A stretch of 64,000 nucleotides of DNA from Olivibacter sp. XZL3 (GCF_004368405.1 NZ_SBJH01000004.1:62001-126000), one strand, 5' to 3'; numbered from the stretch's first letter, positions 49,632 to 60,713 are shown. Numbers and translations: made by a program. The notes: generated by a model from the letters alone, not told the origin.

Positions 49632-50454
49632 TCAGGCAGCCACTTTTAGCACATCCTTTGCCGTTACAGAACCGACCTTAATCGGCTGCATACGGAACGT
49701 CTCCAGGTTCATGAAGAATCCCCTGTTGGTCAGCATTCCCTTCCTGAACATCTGCCACAGAAGCGAAGCCCCGCCATCTGCCATTGCAGGATTAATAAAC
49801 AGTTCCTGTTTTTCAAGGGCTTCGGCCAAGCTACAGCTTGGCATGGTGCTGTGTTTTTCGGAATATCGGAGCAGTTCCCCATATTCCTTCGTCACAAACG
49901 GCAATTCAGCTACCGTCTGAAACTTCGTCGATTTTGGCTGCTGTATCCTGCCGACCGTGGCGAGTACCACCTGATCGCCATTCCTGTCGTTGCCTAGGTC
50001 GAGCCAATAAAGAGGGCTATCCCGATACAGGTGCCTGCTTTCCATCTTTCCCAAGAGGCTAGCTATCAAAAAGCGGGCATCCACGTTATCCACGCAGGAT
50101 ATATAGATATTGGCAAAGGGCATGTTTTCTCCAAAAGGCCGGACGATCGCTTTCCAGTCCGTGCCGAAAAACCGATTGATACGGTTTACAAAGGCTATCG
50201 CTTTTGGGAGGCCGATCTCCGCCTCTGTAAAAAGCAAGCGTCCGCCGTTTGCCCGATCTATATGATCAGGGTCGATCACCCGCACATGCAGCCCTGCATG
50301 TCCCAATGCGATCAGGGCATAATTCATTTTTGCCAATGCCGTTAACATACAGCTTTCCCGTACCTCCTGCCCCGATCAGGTTTACCGTCACGGGATTGGT
50401 CGGATTAAGCAGATAAGGCTGCACAATATGCACCTCTCTTTTCTTTGTCTTCAT
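49632..50454 (-). pseudogene. PRTRC-system ThiF-family gene, frameshifted
   Basis: Frame 1 from ATG 50454: MKTKKREVHIVQPYLLNPTN then PVTVNLIGAGGTG. It shifts to SCMLTALAKMNYALIALGHAG, DPDHIDRANGGRLLFTEAEI, FANIYISCVDNVDARFLIAS. Removing one T from the TTT at 50354-50356 (plus strand) restores a single frame of 273 codons, the usual PRTRC ThiF size. An E1-like fold without ubiquitin-like partner here. PRTRC genes are common on plasmids and islands and their function is unknown. Confidence 0.8.
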
Positions 50455-50585
50455 CTCAATAAATTTTTTAATACCGTTCCCATTTTCACCAACCTGTCCA
50501 AAGGAAATTTCTTTTCCGTTCCGATCAATTTCTGCCAAATAGCGACCAGTTCTCCCTTAACAGGTTCACTTCCGTAGGGGAAGAA
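50455..50585 (-). pseudogene. 3' end of a probable PRTRC protein B gene
   Basis: Reading in frame to the ThiF start: RFFPYGSEPVKGELVAIWQK then LIGTEKKFPLDRLVKMGTVL. The position just before ThiF and the W-x-x-L-I pattern fit PRTRC protein B, from memory of the family. Upstream the frame is closed by stops and the rest of the gene is missing; the AraC plus AKR cassette begins 165 bp away. A loose inverted repeat (TTTGGTGAGCGA / TCGCCTGACACCAAA, 50662-50702) fills part of the gap. Confidence 0.45.
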
Positions 50586-50750
50586 TCTCGAACCACCTTA
50601 TGGCTGATTTGAAGCCATTAGCGGGATAAAAGATTATTTAAACTAATTTGGGCGAATGCCATTTGGTGAGCGATTCGGTGAGTACACTCGCCTGACACCA
50701 AACCCTTGTTAGTTGCATTGGCTTTGAGTAAGTTGCTTTTCTGTCATCGT

Positions 50751-51665
50751 TTAATTAAACGACTGTCTGAACTCTAAAGGCGAAACATTTGTCTTTGTCT
50801 TGAAAAGTTTGCTGAACGATTGTGAATGTTCAAAGCCCAATTCATAAGCGATTTCCGAAACGGATAGATTTGTCGTTGATAATTTTTCTTTGGCTTTTTC
50901 TATTATTGCATTCTGGATGTACTGTTGTGTGTTTAGTCCTGTCAATGAACTCAACATATCACTCAAATAGCGTTGCGATAGCTTTAATTCTGTGCTGATA
51001 TATTTTACGGATGGCAAACCGTTTTTCAGACTGTTTTCTTCTTCAAAGTAGTTGTTTAAAAGTTTATCCAAAAAAGTTACGATATCGTGATTGATTGCTT
51101 TCCTCGTAATAAATTGCCTATTGTAAAAACGATTGCTGTAATTCAATAACAATTCTATTTGCGACACCAAAACATCCTGGCTGAAACTGTCAATATTGTT
51201 GTGTAATTCATTGGCTATTGAGGCAAATAAATTGGCTATAATTTCCTTTTCTTTTACCGATAAAAATAAGGCTTCTGAAACATCGTAGGAGAAAAAGCCG
51301 TATTGATGTATTGTGTTTCCTAATGGATAATTTCGTATAAAGTCCGGATGGAAATACAAAGCAATACCTTCATAGCTTTCTATTTCTTCTGGTGCATAAA
51401 CGATTTGTTTTGGCTTCAAAAATGCTAATCCGCCTTCCTCAAAATCGTAATATGCTTGCCCGTATTTTATTTGTCCTATGAATGTAGGCTTAAAGGAAAT
51501 TTTGTAAAAATCGAAACTTGTTTTCTGCCCTCTTGGAAACATTTCAATCGAAACATTATTGTAATCAACCAATGCAACCAAAGGGTGTAATGGCGCAGGA
51601 AGTCCCAATACCCGCACAAGTTCCGATATACTTTTAATATGATTTATGTTAGATTGTCGTTGCAT
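50751..51665 (-). CDS. AraC-family regulator, third paralogue
   Basis: 304 residues. Sensor half VALVDYNNVSIEMFPRGQKT, YYDFEEGGLAFLKPKQIV; DNA-binding half with HTH segments (LPSVKYISTELKLSQRYLSD, LSVSEIAYELGFEHSQSFSK) and KLFKTKTNVSPLEF. More distant from the two regulators at 24279 and 27327 than they are from each other. It follows the AKR gene at 106 bp on the same strand, with its own operator type upstream of that gene. Confidence 0.88.
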   Translation of the reverse strand: MQRQSNINHIKSISELVRVLGLPAPLHPLVALVDYNNVSIEMFPRGQKTSFDFYKISFKPTFIGQIKYGQAYYDFEEGGLAFLKPKQIVYAPEEIESYEGIALYFHPDFIRNYPLGNTIHQYGFFSYDVSEALFLSVKEKEIIANLFASIANELHNNIDSFSQDVLVSQIELLLNYSNRFYNRQFITRKAINHDIVTFLDKLLNNYFEEENSLKNGLPSVKYISTELKLSQRYLSDMLSSLTGLNTQQYIQNAIIEKAKEKLSTTNLSVSEIAYELGFEHSQSFSKLFKTKTNVSPLEFRQSFN

Positions 51666-51771
51666 TTCTTTGTTACAAATGTAATAACTTTATTTGACGG
51701 ACATATTCGGCTGCTATCTAAGGTTTGTGTGCAAGCTCATTATTTGTCTTGCACACAAACTTTTTATTGCT

Positions 51772-52788
<1,017 letters not shown>

Positions 52789-52793
52789 TCAAG

Positions 52794-52856
52794 TACAAAA
52801 TTCCTGATTGTCGTTCTCTAAAAAGTAGTTGAATTGGTAATTGTTGTAGTCGAATT
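52794..52856 (-). promoter_or_regulatory. AraC-type operator and -7 element of the 52-kb AKR cassette
   Basis: GTAGTTGAATT (52825-52835) recurs as GTAGTCGAATT (52846-52856), exactly 21 bp apart. TTTGTA on the minus strand is at 52794-52799, 25 bp from the first half-site. Same geometry as the five other promoters but different half-site sequence. Confidence 0.7.
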
Positions 52857-53001
52857 TTCAAAAACGATTTTTAAACATTATGAATTAGTCCGCTACCTTT
52901 ATCTAACGATAGTGTAATCAATAATTACTCTTTAACATGTAGTATATAGGTTACTGCATACTTCATTCCGGTATTCCCCCTCTAGAAACAGTTAAGATGA
53001 A

Positions 53002-53361
53002 TTAGGTTAGATTTAGTTTTTGAGTCTTTATATATGCTTCTGCTTCCCGCTTAATTTCTTCATGGGTTTTTAATTTCCCAGAGGCAATATAGCTATAAAG
53101 CTCTTCCTTGTAAAAATAAAGGTTTTTCCCTTTCTTATAAGCAGGTAGCTGCCGCTTATAAACTTTATCATAAACGGTCCGAACCGCAATGTTCAGAAAA
53201 TTTGCCGCCTGTTCCACATCCATAGATTCCGGAACATGGTCACTTTGATTCTGAATGGCTTTCACATGTTCAGAAAGACGGTCAATTTTTTTATGAAGCT
53301 CCTCTATAGCCTCTGGCAACTCCCTGAAAAAATATTCTACATCTATTTTATCCCTACTCAT
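53002..53361 (-). CDS. excisionase-like HTH protein
   Basis: 119 residues. Short coiled start (ELPEAIEELHKKIDRLSEHV), then a MerR/Xis-type HTH (MDVEQAANFLNIAVRTVYDK, RQLPAYKKGKNLYFYKEEL). Such proteins help tyrosine recombinases excise the element or control it. It follows the integrase gene at 30 bp on the same strand. Confidence 0.78.
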   Translation of the reverse strand: MSRDKIDVEYFFRELPEAIEELHKKIDRLSEHVKAIQNQSDHVPESMDVEQAANFLNIAVRTVYDKVYKRQLPAYKKGKNLYFYKEELYSYIASGKLKTHEEIKREAEAYIKTQKLNLT

Positions 53362-53391
53362 AACTATAACTAAATATATTTCCTGAAAGAC

Positions 53392-54524
53392 CTACGCCGC
53401 TTTTTTGATTTCTAGTTTAGTGATATCCAACCGTACCCTTAATGCAGCATCCCGTTTTAATTTATCCACAATCTTAACATAGATCAGTGTAGTTTCCAAT
53501 CGCCTATGTCCAAGCATTTTCGACACAACAAACACATCCGTTCCCGCTGCTAATTGAAGCGTGGCAAACGTGTGGCGGAAACAATGAAACGTAATATGCT
53601 TCTTAATACCAGCGGCCTTAACCCAGTTTCCAAGTGCATAATACACCCTACTATATGTTAAACTGGAAAACACCCGGGAATTCCAGTCTCCCGGATCTCC
53701 CAAAAGTGAAATAACCAGGTCAGAGACGGGCAGCATTTCGGCCGCTCTTGTCTTCTCCTGATGGAACTGGATATAATATTCCCCCTTCGAACCACGGATT
53801 TCGGACCACATCAGAGTTTCCACATCAGAATACCTTAATCCGGTAAGTGCCGATACCAAAGATGCTCTTCTGATATCATCTTCACAAGGCGTGTCCGCCA
53901 AAGCCTGTAATTCGTCCTGAAACAAAAACTCCCTATGGGTTTCCTGCGGGCTTATCGTCTCTATGAATTTGGCAATGTCCTCGTAGAGATATTTTTGCTT
54001 AAAAGCCTCTCCCAAAGTGAACTTAAATTTGATGAAGTAACTGACTGCAGTGTTTATCTTAATTGGTTTACCTTTTTTCCCCAATGCTGGCGCTGATCTG
54101 AGATAGTCTGCATATTCTTCACAGAACGTCTCATTTATCTGCCGGAACGAGATAAAGTCACCCGCGAATGCTTTGAAATACATAATCGCGCTCTCCCAGT
54201 TTACATAGGTAGACCCCTTTCTTTTGTTTTTGAGCTTTTCAAAGAAATCAATAAAATTATTGTCGAGTCTGGAATTAGGCACATAGGCATATCATTTGTT
54301 CTGCACGTTCAGCTGGGTATTGGCTGTGATATAGTTTGCCAGTTCCAACGTTTCCCTGTTATGGTTCCGTTCAAGATCTGACGATGGCCTTTTATATATA
54401 AAAAGTTCCAGAAACTGGTACCGGCTTACTTTACCGGAGACCGGATGTGTTACAGGGGGTATATGTCAAGGTATAGGGACATGCGTCCTTTACTGATCGG
54501 TTTCTTTCTTAAAGATACTTTCAT
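53392..54524 (-). pseudogene. tyrosine recombinase (integrase) gene with frameshift and nonsense codon
   Basis: The C-terminal 296 residues are open from 54282: SAM-like core and catalytic domain with SALTGLRYSDVETLMW (first Arg), HCFRHTFATLQLA (H-x-x-R), and GHRRLETTLIYVKI (His and the nucleophile Tyr). Upstream, the arm-binding domain is encoded from ATG 54524 (MKVSLRKKPISKGRMSLYLD then IYP) but a G run at 54455-54459 (plus strand) is one base short, and a TGA at 54292-54294 interrupts NVQNK-YAYVPNSRLDN. The product would lack the arm domain. Confidence 0.85.
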
Positions 54525-54648
54525 AACTGCCTTTTCTCCTTGCTCGCCCTACACAACACAATAATAGAAAAATTATTATCGTATAAGGACCTTGGTTAAT
54601 TTCTAATCTGCTTATGTTCTATTTCATTTCCTTTCCCGAGAAGTAATT

Positions 54649-55623
54649 TTAACACCGCTTATATAATGGTATTAAGGGATCGACCTCCCGTTTAAGTAAG
54701 AAGATATGCCCCTTTTTGCCCACTATCTTCTGAACTCCATGCCTGTCCAAAATCTGCCTGACATTACTTTGTGATCGACCTAATAATTTGGCCAGTGCTT
54801 CAACGGTATACTTTTTCTCTCTTTCATACTTCGGCAACTGTTCCAATGCCCATTGATCAATATCTCCTTTTGGGACGTAAACAAATCTTCCGATCCTTTC
54901 TTTACGTATGCCCCGGTTCAATATCCCATAATAGACGCCGCTTGATGCCATGTTCAGTATCTTCTCTGCCTCGGCAATCGTATAGCAATCCCCGGGATCA
55001 AGTGGCAGCAGATCCTCATTCTCTTTTTGCTCGGACTCTTTCGTTTGAAATCCGTCAAACAAACGGTCTATTTCGGCCTTCGGAACGATTATATTCTGTC
55101 CATCCTGCTCCTTCCGTATATTGTGTTCGCGAATCATCCTTGTCAGCACGGCCGGAGAAACGTTATATCTTAGCAAAACTTCCATAATGGTATAGCATTC
55201 GTTCCTTTTCAATGGCTTTGCAGCTTCCTTTTCCTGCTGAAGCTCCCAGGGTGAAATAATAACTTCAGGTTGGGAGAAAAGTGAATCGAGATCTTCCTTC
55301 CTGATCCTGGTAAGCCTTACTCCAAAATTCTCCGCATCAAGCCGTCCGCTACGGATCATTTTGTTGACCGTCTGCTTGGTAGTTCCCAAAAAAACGGCGA
55401 CCTCGTTAACATTCAGTACCGGTTTTACTGCTATATCATCATACGGCTTTTTTTTGACCGCTTCTACCTCCTTTTTTATAACCTGTACTTTCTCTCCCCT
55501 TTTTATGGCCTTATAAGCCCGCCGGTTGCAGGTATGGCTGCAGAACCTGGTGACGGTGGTTCTTGCATCGAACTCTTTTCCGCAGTATTCGCAGATCCTT
55601 TTTATTACAATATTGGACGACAT
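54649..55623 (-). CDS. multi-HTH regulatory protein with N-terminal zinc ribbon
   Basis: 324 residues. N-terminal zinc-binding part [20 protein letters not shown] then TCNRRAYK; at least three MerR/excisionase-type HTH units ([80 protein letters not shown]). A repeat of the HTH module in one chain is distinctive. Typical neighbour of the integrase in Bacteroidota elements; probably controls excision or integration. The 25 bp before it and 265 bp after contain the att region. Confidence 0.78.
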   Translation of the reverse strand: MSSNIVIKRICEYCGKEFDARTTVTRFCSHTCNRRAYKAIKRGEKVQVIKKEVEAVKKKPYDDIAVKPVLNVNEVAVFLGTTKQTVNKMIRSGRLDAENFGVRLTRIRKEDLDSLFSQPEVIISPWELQQEKEAAKPLKRNECYTIMEVLLRYNVSPAVLTRMIREHNIRKEQDGQNIIVPKAEIDRLFDGFQTKESEQKENEDLLPLDPGDCYTIAEAEKILNMASSGVYYGILNRGIRKERIGRFVYVPKGDIDQWALEQLPKYEREKKYTVEALAKLLGRSQSNVRQILDRHGVQKIVGKKGHIFLLKREVDPLIPLYKRC

Positions 55624-55730
55624 AACAACAGCTTTTGATCATCAATCACTTATACTCAATTAAGGGTGAATAAGATTTTATAAGGTTCATTTAGGTTATA
55701 TAAGACAACTAATTTCCCCTCTTTTAAAAT

Positions 55731-55913
55731 GCCATTGAACCTTCCGTTTTGAGTAACAAATGAGCAACAAATCTAACCGAAAAAGCTGCTAAAAAACAAG
55801 AGGCTGCCGTAAACAGAAAAACCCGTAACACTCGTTTACAGGCTTTTATAAGACTTTTTTTACGGATATTTAGGTTTGTTTTTGGATTTTATTTCCCGAT
55901 GCAGAACTTACTG
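55731..55913. repeat. right attachment-site repeat, overlapping the mnmE 3' end
   Basis: Pair of 2052-2221 (see there). It contains the arm-type site GAGTAACAAATGAGCAACAA at 55751-55770, an imperfect stem (GTAA-CACTC-GTTTAC) and the last codons of mnmE (KFCIGK-stop, about 55889-55910). 55624-55730 is AT-rich with no gene. Confidence 0.8.
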
Positions 55914-57259
55914 AATATATTATCTAACAGATCTTCAGTACTCACCTGTCCGGTAATTTCACCCAGATGATGTAAGGCTTGCCTGATGTCCATTGCGAGA
56001 AAGTCAGAAGTAACCGGATGATCAATTCCATATAGAACCTTTTCAAGTGATGTTTGCGTTTTAAGAAGCGCTTCAACGTGGCGAATGTTCGTCACCAATA
56101 CATCGTCTACATTGATATTACGTAGGCTCACTTGATTTAAGAGCTCCTCTTTTAATTCTTCTACCCCTTCCCCGGTTTTTGCCGATATAAACACAGGGTT
56201 TAGTGCCTCATATTCGGCTACTGTATCTTCAGACAACAGGTCCTTTTTATTAACAACCAATACATAGGGTGTTTTCAAGAGCATAAGGTCGGCCACCTGT
56301 ATAGAGACTTCTTCAAAAGAATCGCTTATCGGGTCTACCAAGTAGATTACAAGACGGGCCTTCTTCATCTTCTCACGGGTACGTTCTACTCCTTTTGCTT
56401 CAATAATATCTTCTGTATCCCGTATTCCGGCGGTATCGATAAAACGAAAACTGATTCCCTTAATGATCATTTCGTCCTCAATGGTATCGCGCGTCGTCCC
56501 GGCAATATCCGATACGATAGCGCGTTCTTCGTTTAGCAGCGCATTTAAGAGCGTTGATTTACCAACATTAGGCTTGCCCGCAATTACAACAGGCACGCCA
56601 TTCTTTAATACATTTCCTTGCTCAAAAGATAATATTAAACGATGTACCACCTGAATAATCTGAAGAATAAGATCTTTCAGCTGATCGCGATTGGCAAACT
56701 CTACATCCTCTTCAGAGAAATCGAGTTCCAACTCAATCATGGAAGCAAAATGGATAAGCTGTTCGCGCAATTGCTTCAATTCGTTGGAGAATCCACCCCG
56801 CATTTGTTGCATGGCGACCTGATGCGACGAAGCAGAGTTTGACGCAATCAAATCGGCCACTGCTTCTGCCTGCGATAAATCGAGTCCCCCATGTAAAAAA
56901 GCTCTAAGAGTAAATTCACCAGGTTTTGCGGCTCTGGCACCTTTTCTAATAAAAAGCTTAATAACACTTTCAATAATGTACTTTGACCCATGCGTAGAGA
57001 CCTCTACTACATTTTCTCTTGTATAAGAATGAGGGGCTATAAAAAGAGAAACCAAAACCTCATCTAAGATCTTGCCCTCTTCGTTCCGAATTGTTCCAAA
57101 ATGAATAGTATGACTGGCCTGTTTGGTCAGATCCTTCCCTTTAAACACTGAATTCACTATATCCAGTGCCTTCGGTCCGGACAACCGAATAACGGCAATT
57201 GCACCGCTTCCGGATGGTGTTGCCAGCGCAACAATCGTATCAGCATTTTCTGCTTCCAT
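55889..57259 (-). CDS. mnmE: tRNA modification GTPase MnmE
   Basis: 456 residues from ATG 57259 (MEAENADTIVALATPSGSGA); ATG 57280 is an alternative. N-terminal folate-binding domain, helical domain, inserted Ras-like GTPase (VVIAGKPNVGKSTLLNALL, DTAGIRDT, VVNKKDLL) and the conserved C-terminal FCIGK with catalytic Cys. With MnmG it makes cmnm5U34 in tRNA. The island was inserted at its last codons without disrupting the protein. Confidence 0.96.
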   Translation of the reverse strand: MEAENADTIVALATPSGSGAIAVIRLSGPKALDIVNSVFKGKDLTKQASHTIHFGTIRNEEGKILDEVLVSLFIAPHSYTRENVVEVSTHGSKYIIESVIKLFIRKGARAAKPGEFTLRAFLHGGLDLSQAEAVADLIASNSASSHQVAMQQMRGGFSNELKQLREQLIHFASMIELELDFSEEDVEFANRDQLKDLILQIIQVVHRLILSFEQGNVLKNGVPVVIAGKPNVGKSTLLNALLNEERAIVSDIAGTTRDTIEDEMIIKGISFRFIDTAGIRDTEDIIEAKGVERTREKMKKARLVIYLVDPISDSFEEVSIQVADLMLLKTPYVLVVNKKDLLSEDTVAEYEALNPVFISAKTGEGVEELKEELLNQVSLRNINVDDVLVTNIRHVEALLKTQTSLEKVLYGIDHPVTSDFLAMDIRQALHHLGEITGQVSTEDLLDNIFSKFCIGK

Positions 57260-57429
57260 GCTTATTATCGACATACGCAAAGATACTATTTGTCAGCAGA
57301 TAATTTTCGGATATAAGGGTATTTTATCGCTCGCCTTAATAGTCCTCAAAATATAGGCCATTATTTAACCGCACTATTGTTCAAACCGGCAGAGCTGGAG
57401 TAATGTTCAACTTGAGGTGTAAGACCACG

Positions 57430-57945
57430 CTAGCTATTCCGCCTTGCTCTATCCATACGAATCATGGCGCCGAAATCTAATTGCTTTTCCATGGCTTCTA
57501 CCGTTAAAGCGATTCTTTTAGTACGCGTTATCTCGGTCTTAGCTTCGTTGATCCACTTAATAAAATAATGTTGATGTGATTTAGCTAGCGACAAAAACTG
57601 GTTGATCCAAGTTTCGTCTTCGCAAAGACATGATTCCAGATCGGTGGGTATTTCGATTTTGAAGTCGATATCCTCTTCCAACTCCAATTGGACAACATCG
57701 CCTTCTTCTTTGCCGATTTTTTTTCGCAGTGAGGCCTTTAACGCTAAGATAAAATGCCCCTCACCCATTGGCGTAAGGGCTAGTCCTACCACGCTTTCCT
57801 GATCGATTTTACCTCGAACACGAAAGCTTCTCCGGTAACCGGCCTTCAGCTGTTGTGCAAGCTCTCGTGAAATCTCAATATAAGACCAGCCGCTTTTCTC
57901 GCCGTTGCTATCGAATTTTAATATCTGGGCCTGAAAGCTAAGCAT
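57430..57945 (-). CDS. YdeI/DUF1905-type protein
   Basis: 171 residues. N-terminal DUF1905-like beta barrel (FQAQILKFDSNGEKSGWSYI, GDVVQLELEEDIDF), C-terminal YdeI-type helices (SLAKSHQHYFIKWINEAKTE, RIALTVEAMEKQLDFGAMIR). Family members have been linked to bacteriocin or stress tolerance; the exact role is unknown. It lies 16 bp after the adaptor gene and might share its transcript. Confidence 0.8.
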   Translation of the reverse strand: MLSFQAQILKFDSNGEKSGWSYIEISRELAQQLKAGYRRSFRVRGKIDQESVVGLALTPMGEGHFILALKASLRKKIGKEEGDVVQLELEEDIDFKIEIPTDLESCLCEDETWINQFLSLAKSHQHYFIKWINEAKTEITRTKRIALTVEAMEKQLDFGAMIRMDRARRNS

Positions 57946-57961
57946 GGCCGATCAACAACAT

Positions 57962-59323
57962 TTAGTTTCCCGTATTTTTTGAACTCTTCTCCACCAGATC
58001 GCCATCTTTCAGCGTTTTGCTGATCGCGTTAAAAGGACGTACCACCACTTCCTGCCCTTCTTCCAGTCCTGTTAAAACACGGATGTATGCGTCATCCTGT
58101 ATACCCGTAGTTACTTCCACTTGTTTCACTTTGGTGGCGGCAGCGTCATAAACAAACACATACTCTTTTACGTTCGACTTAATGCCCTCTTCCTTTTTTA
58201 TGTCGTTGGCGGTACTATCTTTTTCGCCCGCCGCGTCTTCACGCGTTGTCACCGCTTGAATAGGCACAGCTAAGCCGGTCTCTTTTTCAGTAAGAATGTC
58301 GACCGTCGCAGACAAGCCTGGTCTAAAAGGAGAGGGATTGGGTCGATCCGGCTTTACAAGATCCGCATATGATTCTGGTAAAATCCGCACCTTCACTGTA
58401 AAATTTGTAACTTGATCGGTATTAGAAGAGCTCGTAGTGGCGGACGTTCCTGCAGCATTGGCAGAAGACGAGCTGGCAATTTCAGTAACAATGCCTTTAA
58501 ATTTTCTTCCTCTAAATGCGTCGATTTCAATCGATGCCCCATTGTTTAAGGAGACTCGGTTAATGTCGCTCTCATTGACATCTACGTTTACCTCCATGGA
58601 ACTCATATTAGCAATTCGCATGATCTCTGTACCGGCCATTTGCGCCGTTCCCACTACACGCTCGCCCTCTTCCGCTCCCAACCAAGAGATAACACCATCA
58701 ACAGGAGCATAAATCGTCGTTCTAGCTAAATTGTCGCCCGCTTCTTTTACCGCCGCTTGCGATTGATCAATTCCGTAACGGGAACCAATTACATTCTGCC
58801 GTTGTGCTTCCACACTAGCCAGGGCGCTTTCATAATCCGTACGCGCTTTATCAAATTCAGCAGCGGAGATTACTTTTCGTTCAAACAATTGTTGCGTACG
58901 TTTAAAGGTTGCTTCCATAATACTCAAAGAAGCTTCAGACTGCTTCAGTTGCTGTTCGGCCGATGCAAGTGCTGCACGTTGTGCGTTCAAAGATGCGACT
59001 GCTCTATCAAAGCCAGATTGTAAAATGTCCGGCTTGATACGGCAAAGCACCTGCCCTTTCTTCACCACATCGCCTTCTTTGATATTCAGTTCAACAATCT
59101 CGCCGGAAACTTCGGAACTTAATTTCACTTCCTTCTCGGGCTGTACCTTCCCGCTTGCCGACACTGTTTCTTGAACAGTGCGCTTTTCAACCTTTTCTGT
59201 CACAATTTGCTCCTTCTTTGGCCCACCGATCCAACCCATCTTACTCGCTATGATAACTAAGATAAGCAAAACAACGGCACCAATAACTATATATTTCAGT
59301 GTACCTTTTTTCTTCTTCGCCAT
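57962..59323 (-). CDS. efflux periplasmic adaptor (HlyD/MacA family)
   Basis: 453 residues. One N-terminal membrane helix (YIVIGAVVLLILVIIASKM), lipoyl half-motif (SGEIVELNIKEGDVVKKGQV), a long coiled hairpin (Ala/Gln-rich 105-200, with RTIYAPVDGVISWL lipoyl second half) and beta-barrel and membrane-proximal domains with a Ser/Ala-rich linker. Bridges an inner-membrane pump and TolC. No permease or ATPase is in the window; the genes downstream are ydeI-like and mnmE. Confidence 0.9.
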   Translation of the reverse strand: MAKKKKGTLKYIVIGAVVLLILVIIASKMGWIGGPKKEQIVTEKVEKRTVQETVSASGKVQPEKEVKLSSEVSGEIVELNIKEGDVVKKGQVLCRIKPDILQSGFDRAVASLNAQRAALASAEQQLKQSEASLSIMEATFKRTQQLFERKVISAAEFDKARTDYESALASVEAQRQNVIGSRYGIDQSQAAVKEAGDNLARTTIYAPVDGVISWLGAEEGERVVGTAQMAGTEIMRIANMSSMEVNVDVNESDINRVSLNNGASIEIDAFRGRKFKGIVTEIASSSSANAAGTSATTSSSNTDQVTNFTVKVRILPESYADLVKPDRPNPSPFRPGLSATVDILTEKETGLAVPIQAVTTREDAAGEKDSTANDIKKEEGIKSNVKEYVFVYDAAATKVKQVEVTTGIQDDAYIRVLTGLEEGQEVVVRPFNAISKTLKDGDLVEKSSKNTGN

Positions 59324-59363
59324 GGTTTATTTTGATGTAATGTTATGTAAATATGTTCGTCTA

Positions 59364-60713
59364 CTAATCGGTAAAAGTGATAGGCCTGCCTAAATAAAAG
59401 TCGATAACCTTGCTCCTGAAAATGAAATCATACTTAGCTTGAATGAAGTCAAACTCTGCTTTGTTTTTAGCAGTCTGTTGGGTTGATAATTCCACTGCGT
59501 TGGCCAAGCCTACATCATAGCGTTGCTGCAATACTTCAAAAGCGTCGGAAGCTGATTTGAAATTCTCTTGTGTAGAATAATACCTCTTCTCGGCTGTTCT
59601 TAAATCGAGTACCGCTTGATTCACCACCTTGTTCAGGTTATTCTTTGCCAAACGCTCATCATTTAAAGCGCTTTCATACGAAATCTTGGCTTTTTTGAAT
59701 GATATATTACGCTGGTAGTTATCAAAAATCGGAATACTCAACTGTGCGAATACATTGGTGTTTTTATTCTGATCAAGTTGCCTACCGAAACTTATCGGCA
59801 TTCTCGTCTGCAAATCAACAGCTTGAGAAGAATAGTTCGTCCCGTAACCAGCTCCAATAGATAACACCGGATAAAAACCACCTTTGGCAATATCAATATT
59901 TTTCTTCGCCACCAATGTATTGTATTCAGCTACTTTAATATCAGGATAACGCGCTACGGCCTCCTTATAAATATCCTGCGCGGCATAGCTTGAAACCAAT
60001 TTTGCTACGTCGGGTAAAGGGGGTTTTTCCAGCGTAATTTCATTGATGGGATCCATCTCCATCAACTGCTTTAAATCTAAAACAGATAAATCATAAGCAT
60101 TCTGTGCCGTGGTTAGATTTAATTCATCGGTTGCCAACTGACTCTTTGCTTGCGACAGATCGGCCAAGGTATTATTCCCTACTTCATAATTGTACTTTTG
60201 TGCTTCCAACTGTTCGGTTGAAAGTGCAACCTGCTGCTCAGCAGCAATAGCCATATCCTTATTACTCAAAGCTTCCAAATACTTGGTTACAACCGATAAC
60301 ACGAGATCGTTTTTTACCTTGTCAACGTTACTCTCATTGGAAAACAATTGTAACTTATTCGCTTTTATCTGATTGACCTTCTGGAAACCGCCGAAGAGAA
60401 CCAAACTACCCGTCAAACTAGCTCCGGCAGAAGTAATGGATGTATTAATCAGCTGTCCAGATGTTTGGTCGAACGTTAAGCCCCAGTTTTTTGCGCCTTG
60501 TATAGTGCTGCCCACAGAAGGAAACAGCGCCATCTTCGCCTGTAGAACATCCGCTTCACTTAAAGAGCTTTGAAAGTTAGCTTGTTTTACTTGTAAATTA
60601 TTGCGTAACGCCTGATCTAAAGCTTCTCGTATCGTGATGGTTTGCTGCGCGCTTGCGGCAAGGGAAATGGCACAGGCGAATAGCACTAAACTGCCATATT
60701 TAAAATATTTCAT
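59364..60713 (-). CDS. TolC-family outer-membrane efflux protein
   Basis: 449 residues from ATG 60713 (MKYFKYGSLVLFACAISLAA then SAQQTITIREAL). Two OEP repeats, with the coiled-coil helices around VALSTEQLEAQKYNYEVGNN and TAEKRYYSTQENFKSASDAF. Exit duct for the adaptor encoded 40 bp downstream. An upstream ATG at 60734 gives the less convincing start MIQRKPAM. Confidence 0.9.
   Translation of the reverse strand: MKYFKYGSLVLFACAISLAASAQQTITIREALDQALRNNLQVKQANFQSSLSEADVLQAKMALFPSVGSTIQGAKNWGLTFDQTSGQLINTSITSAGASLTGSLVLFGGFQKVNQIKANKLQLFSNESNVDKVKNDLVLSVVTKYLEALSNKDMAIAAEQQVALSTEQLEAQKYNYEVGNNTLADLSQAKSQLATDELNLTTAQNAYDLSVLDLKQLMEMDPINEITLEKPPLPDVAKLVSSYAAQDIYKEAVARYPDIKVAEYNTLVAKKNIDIAKGGFYPVLSIGAGYGTNYSSQAVDLQTRMPISFGRQLDQNKNTNVFAQLSIPIFDNYQRNISFKKAKISYESALNDERLAKNNLNKVVNQAVLDLRTAEKRYYSTQENFKSASDAFEVLQQRYDVGLANAVELSTQQTAKNKAEFDFIQAKYDFIFRSKVIDFYLGRPITFTD

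Noticed and set aside
49632-50454. ThiF-family gene as part of an anti-phage E1/E2 (CBASS or Bil-type) system
   Set aside because: No cyclase, E2, JAB or effector gene nearby; sequence and context fit PRTRC ThiF, and the gene is broken.
50662-50702. Inverted repeat TTTGGTGAGCGA / TCGCCTGACACCAAA as an IS end or integron site
   Set aside because: Pairing is imperfect and no transposase or recombinase gene is adjacent.
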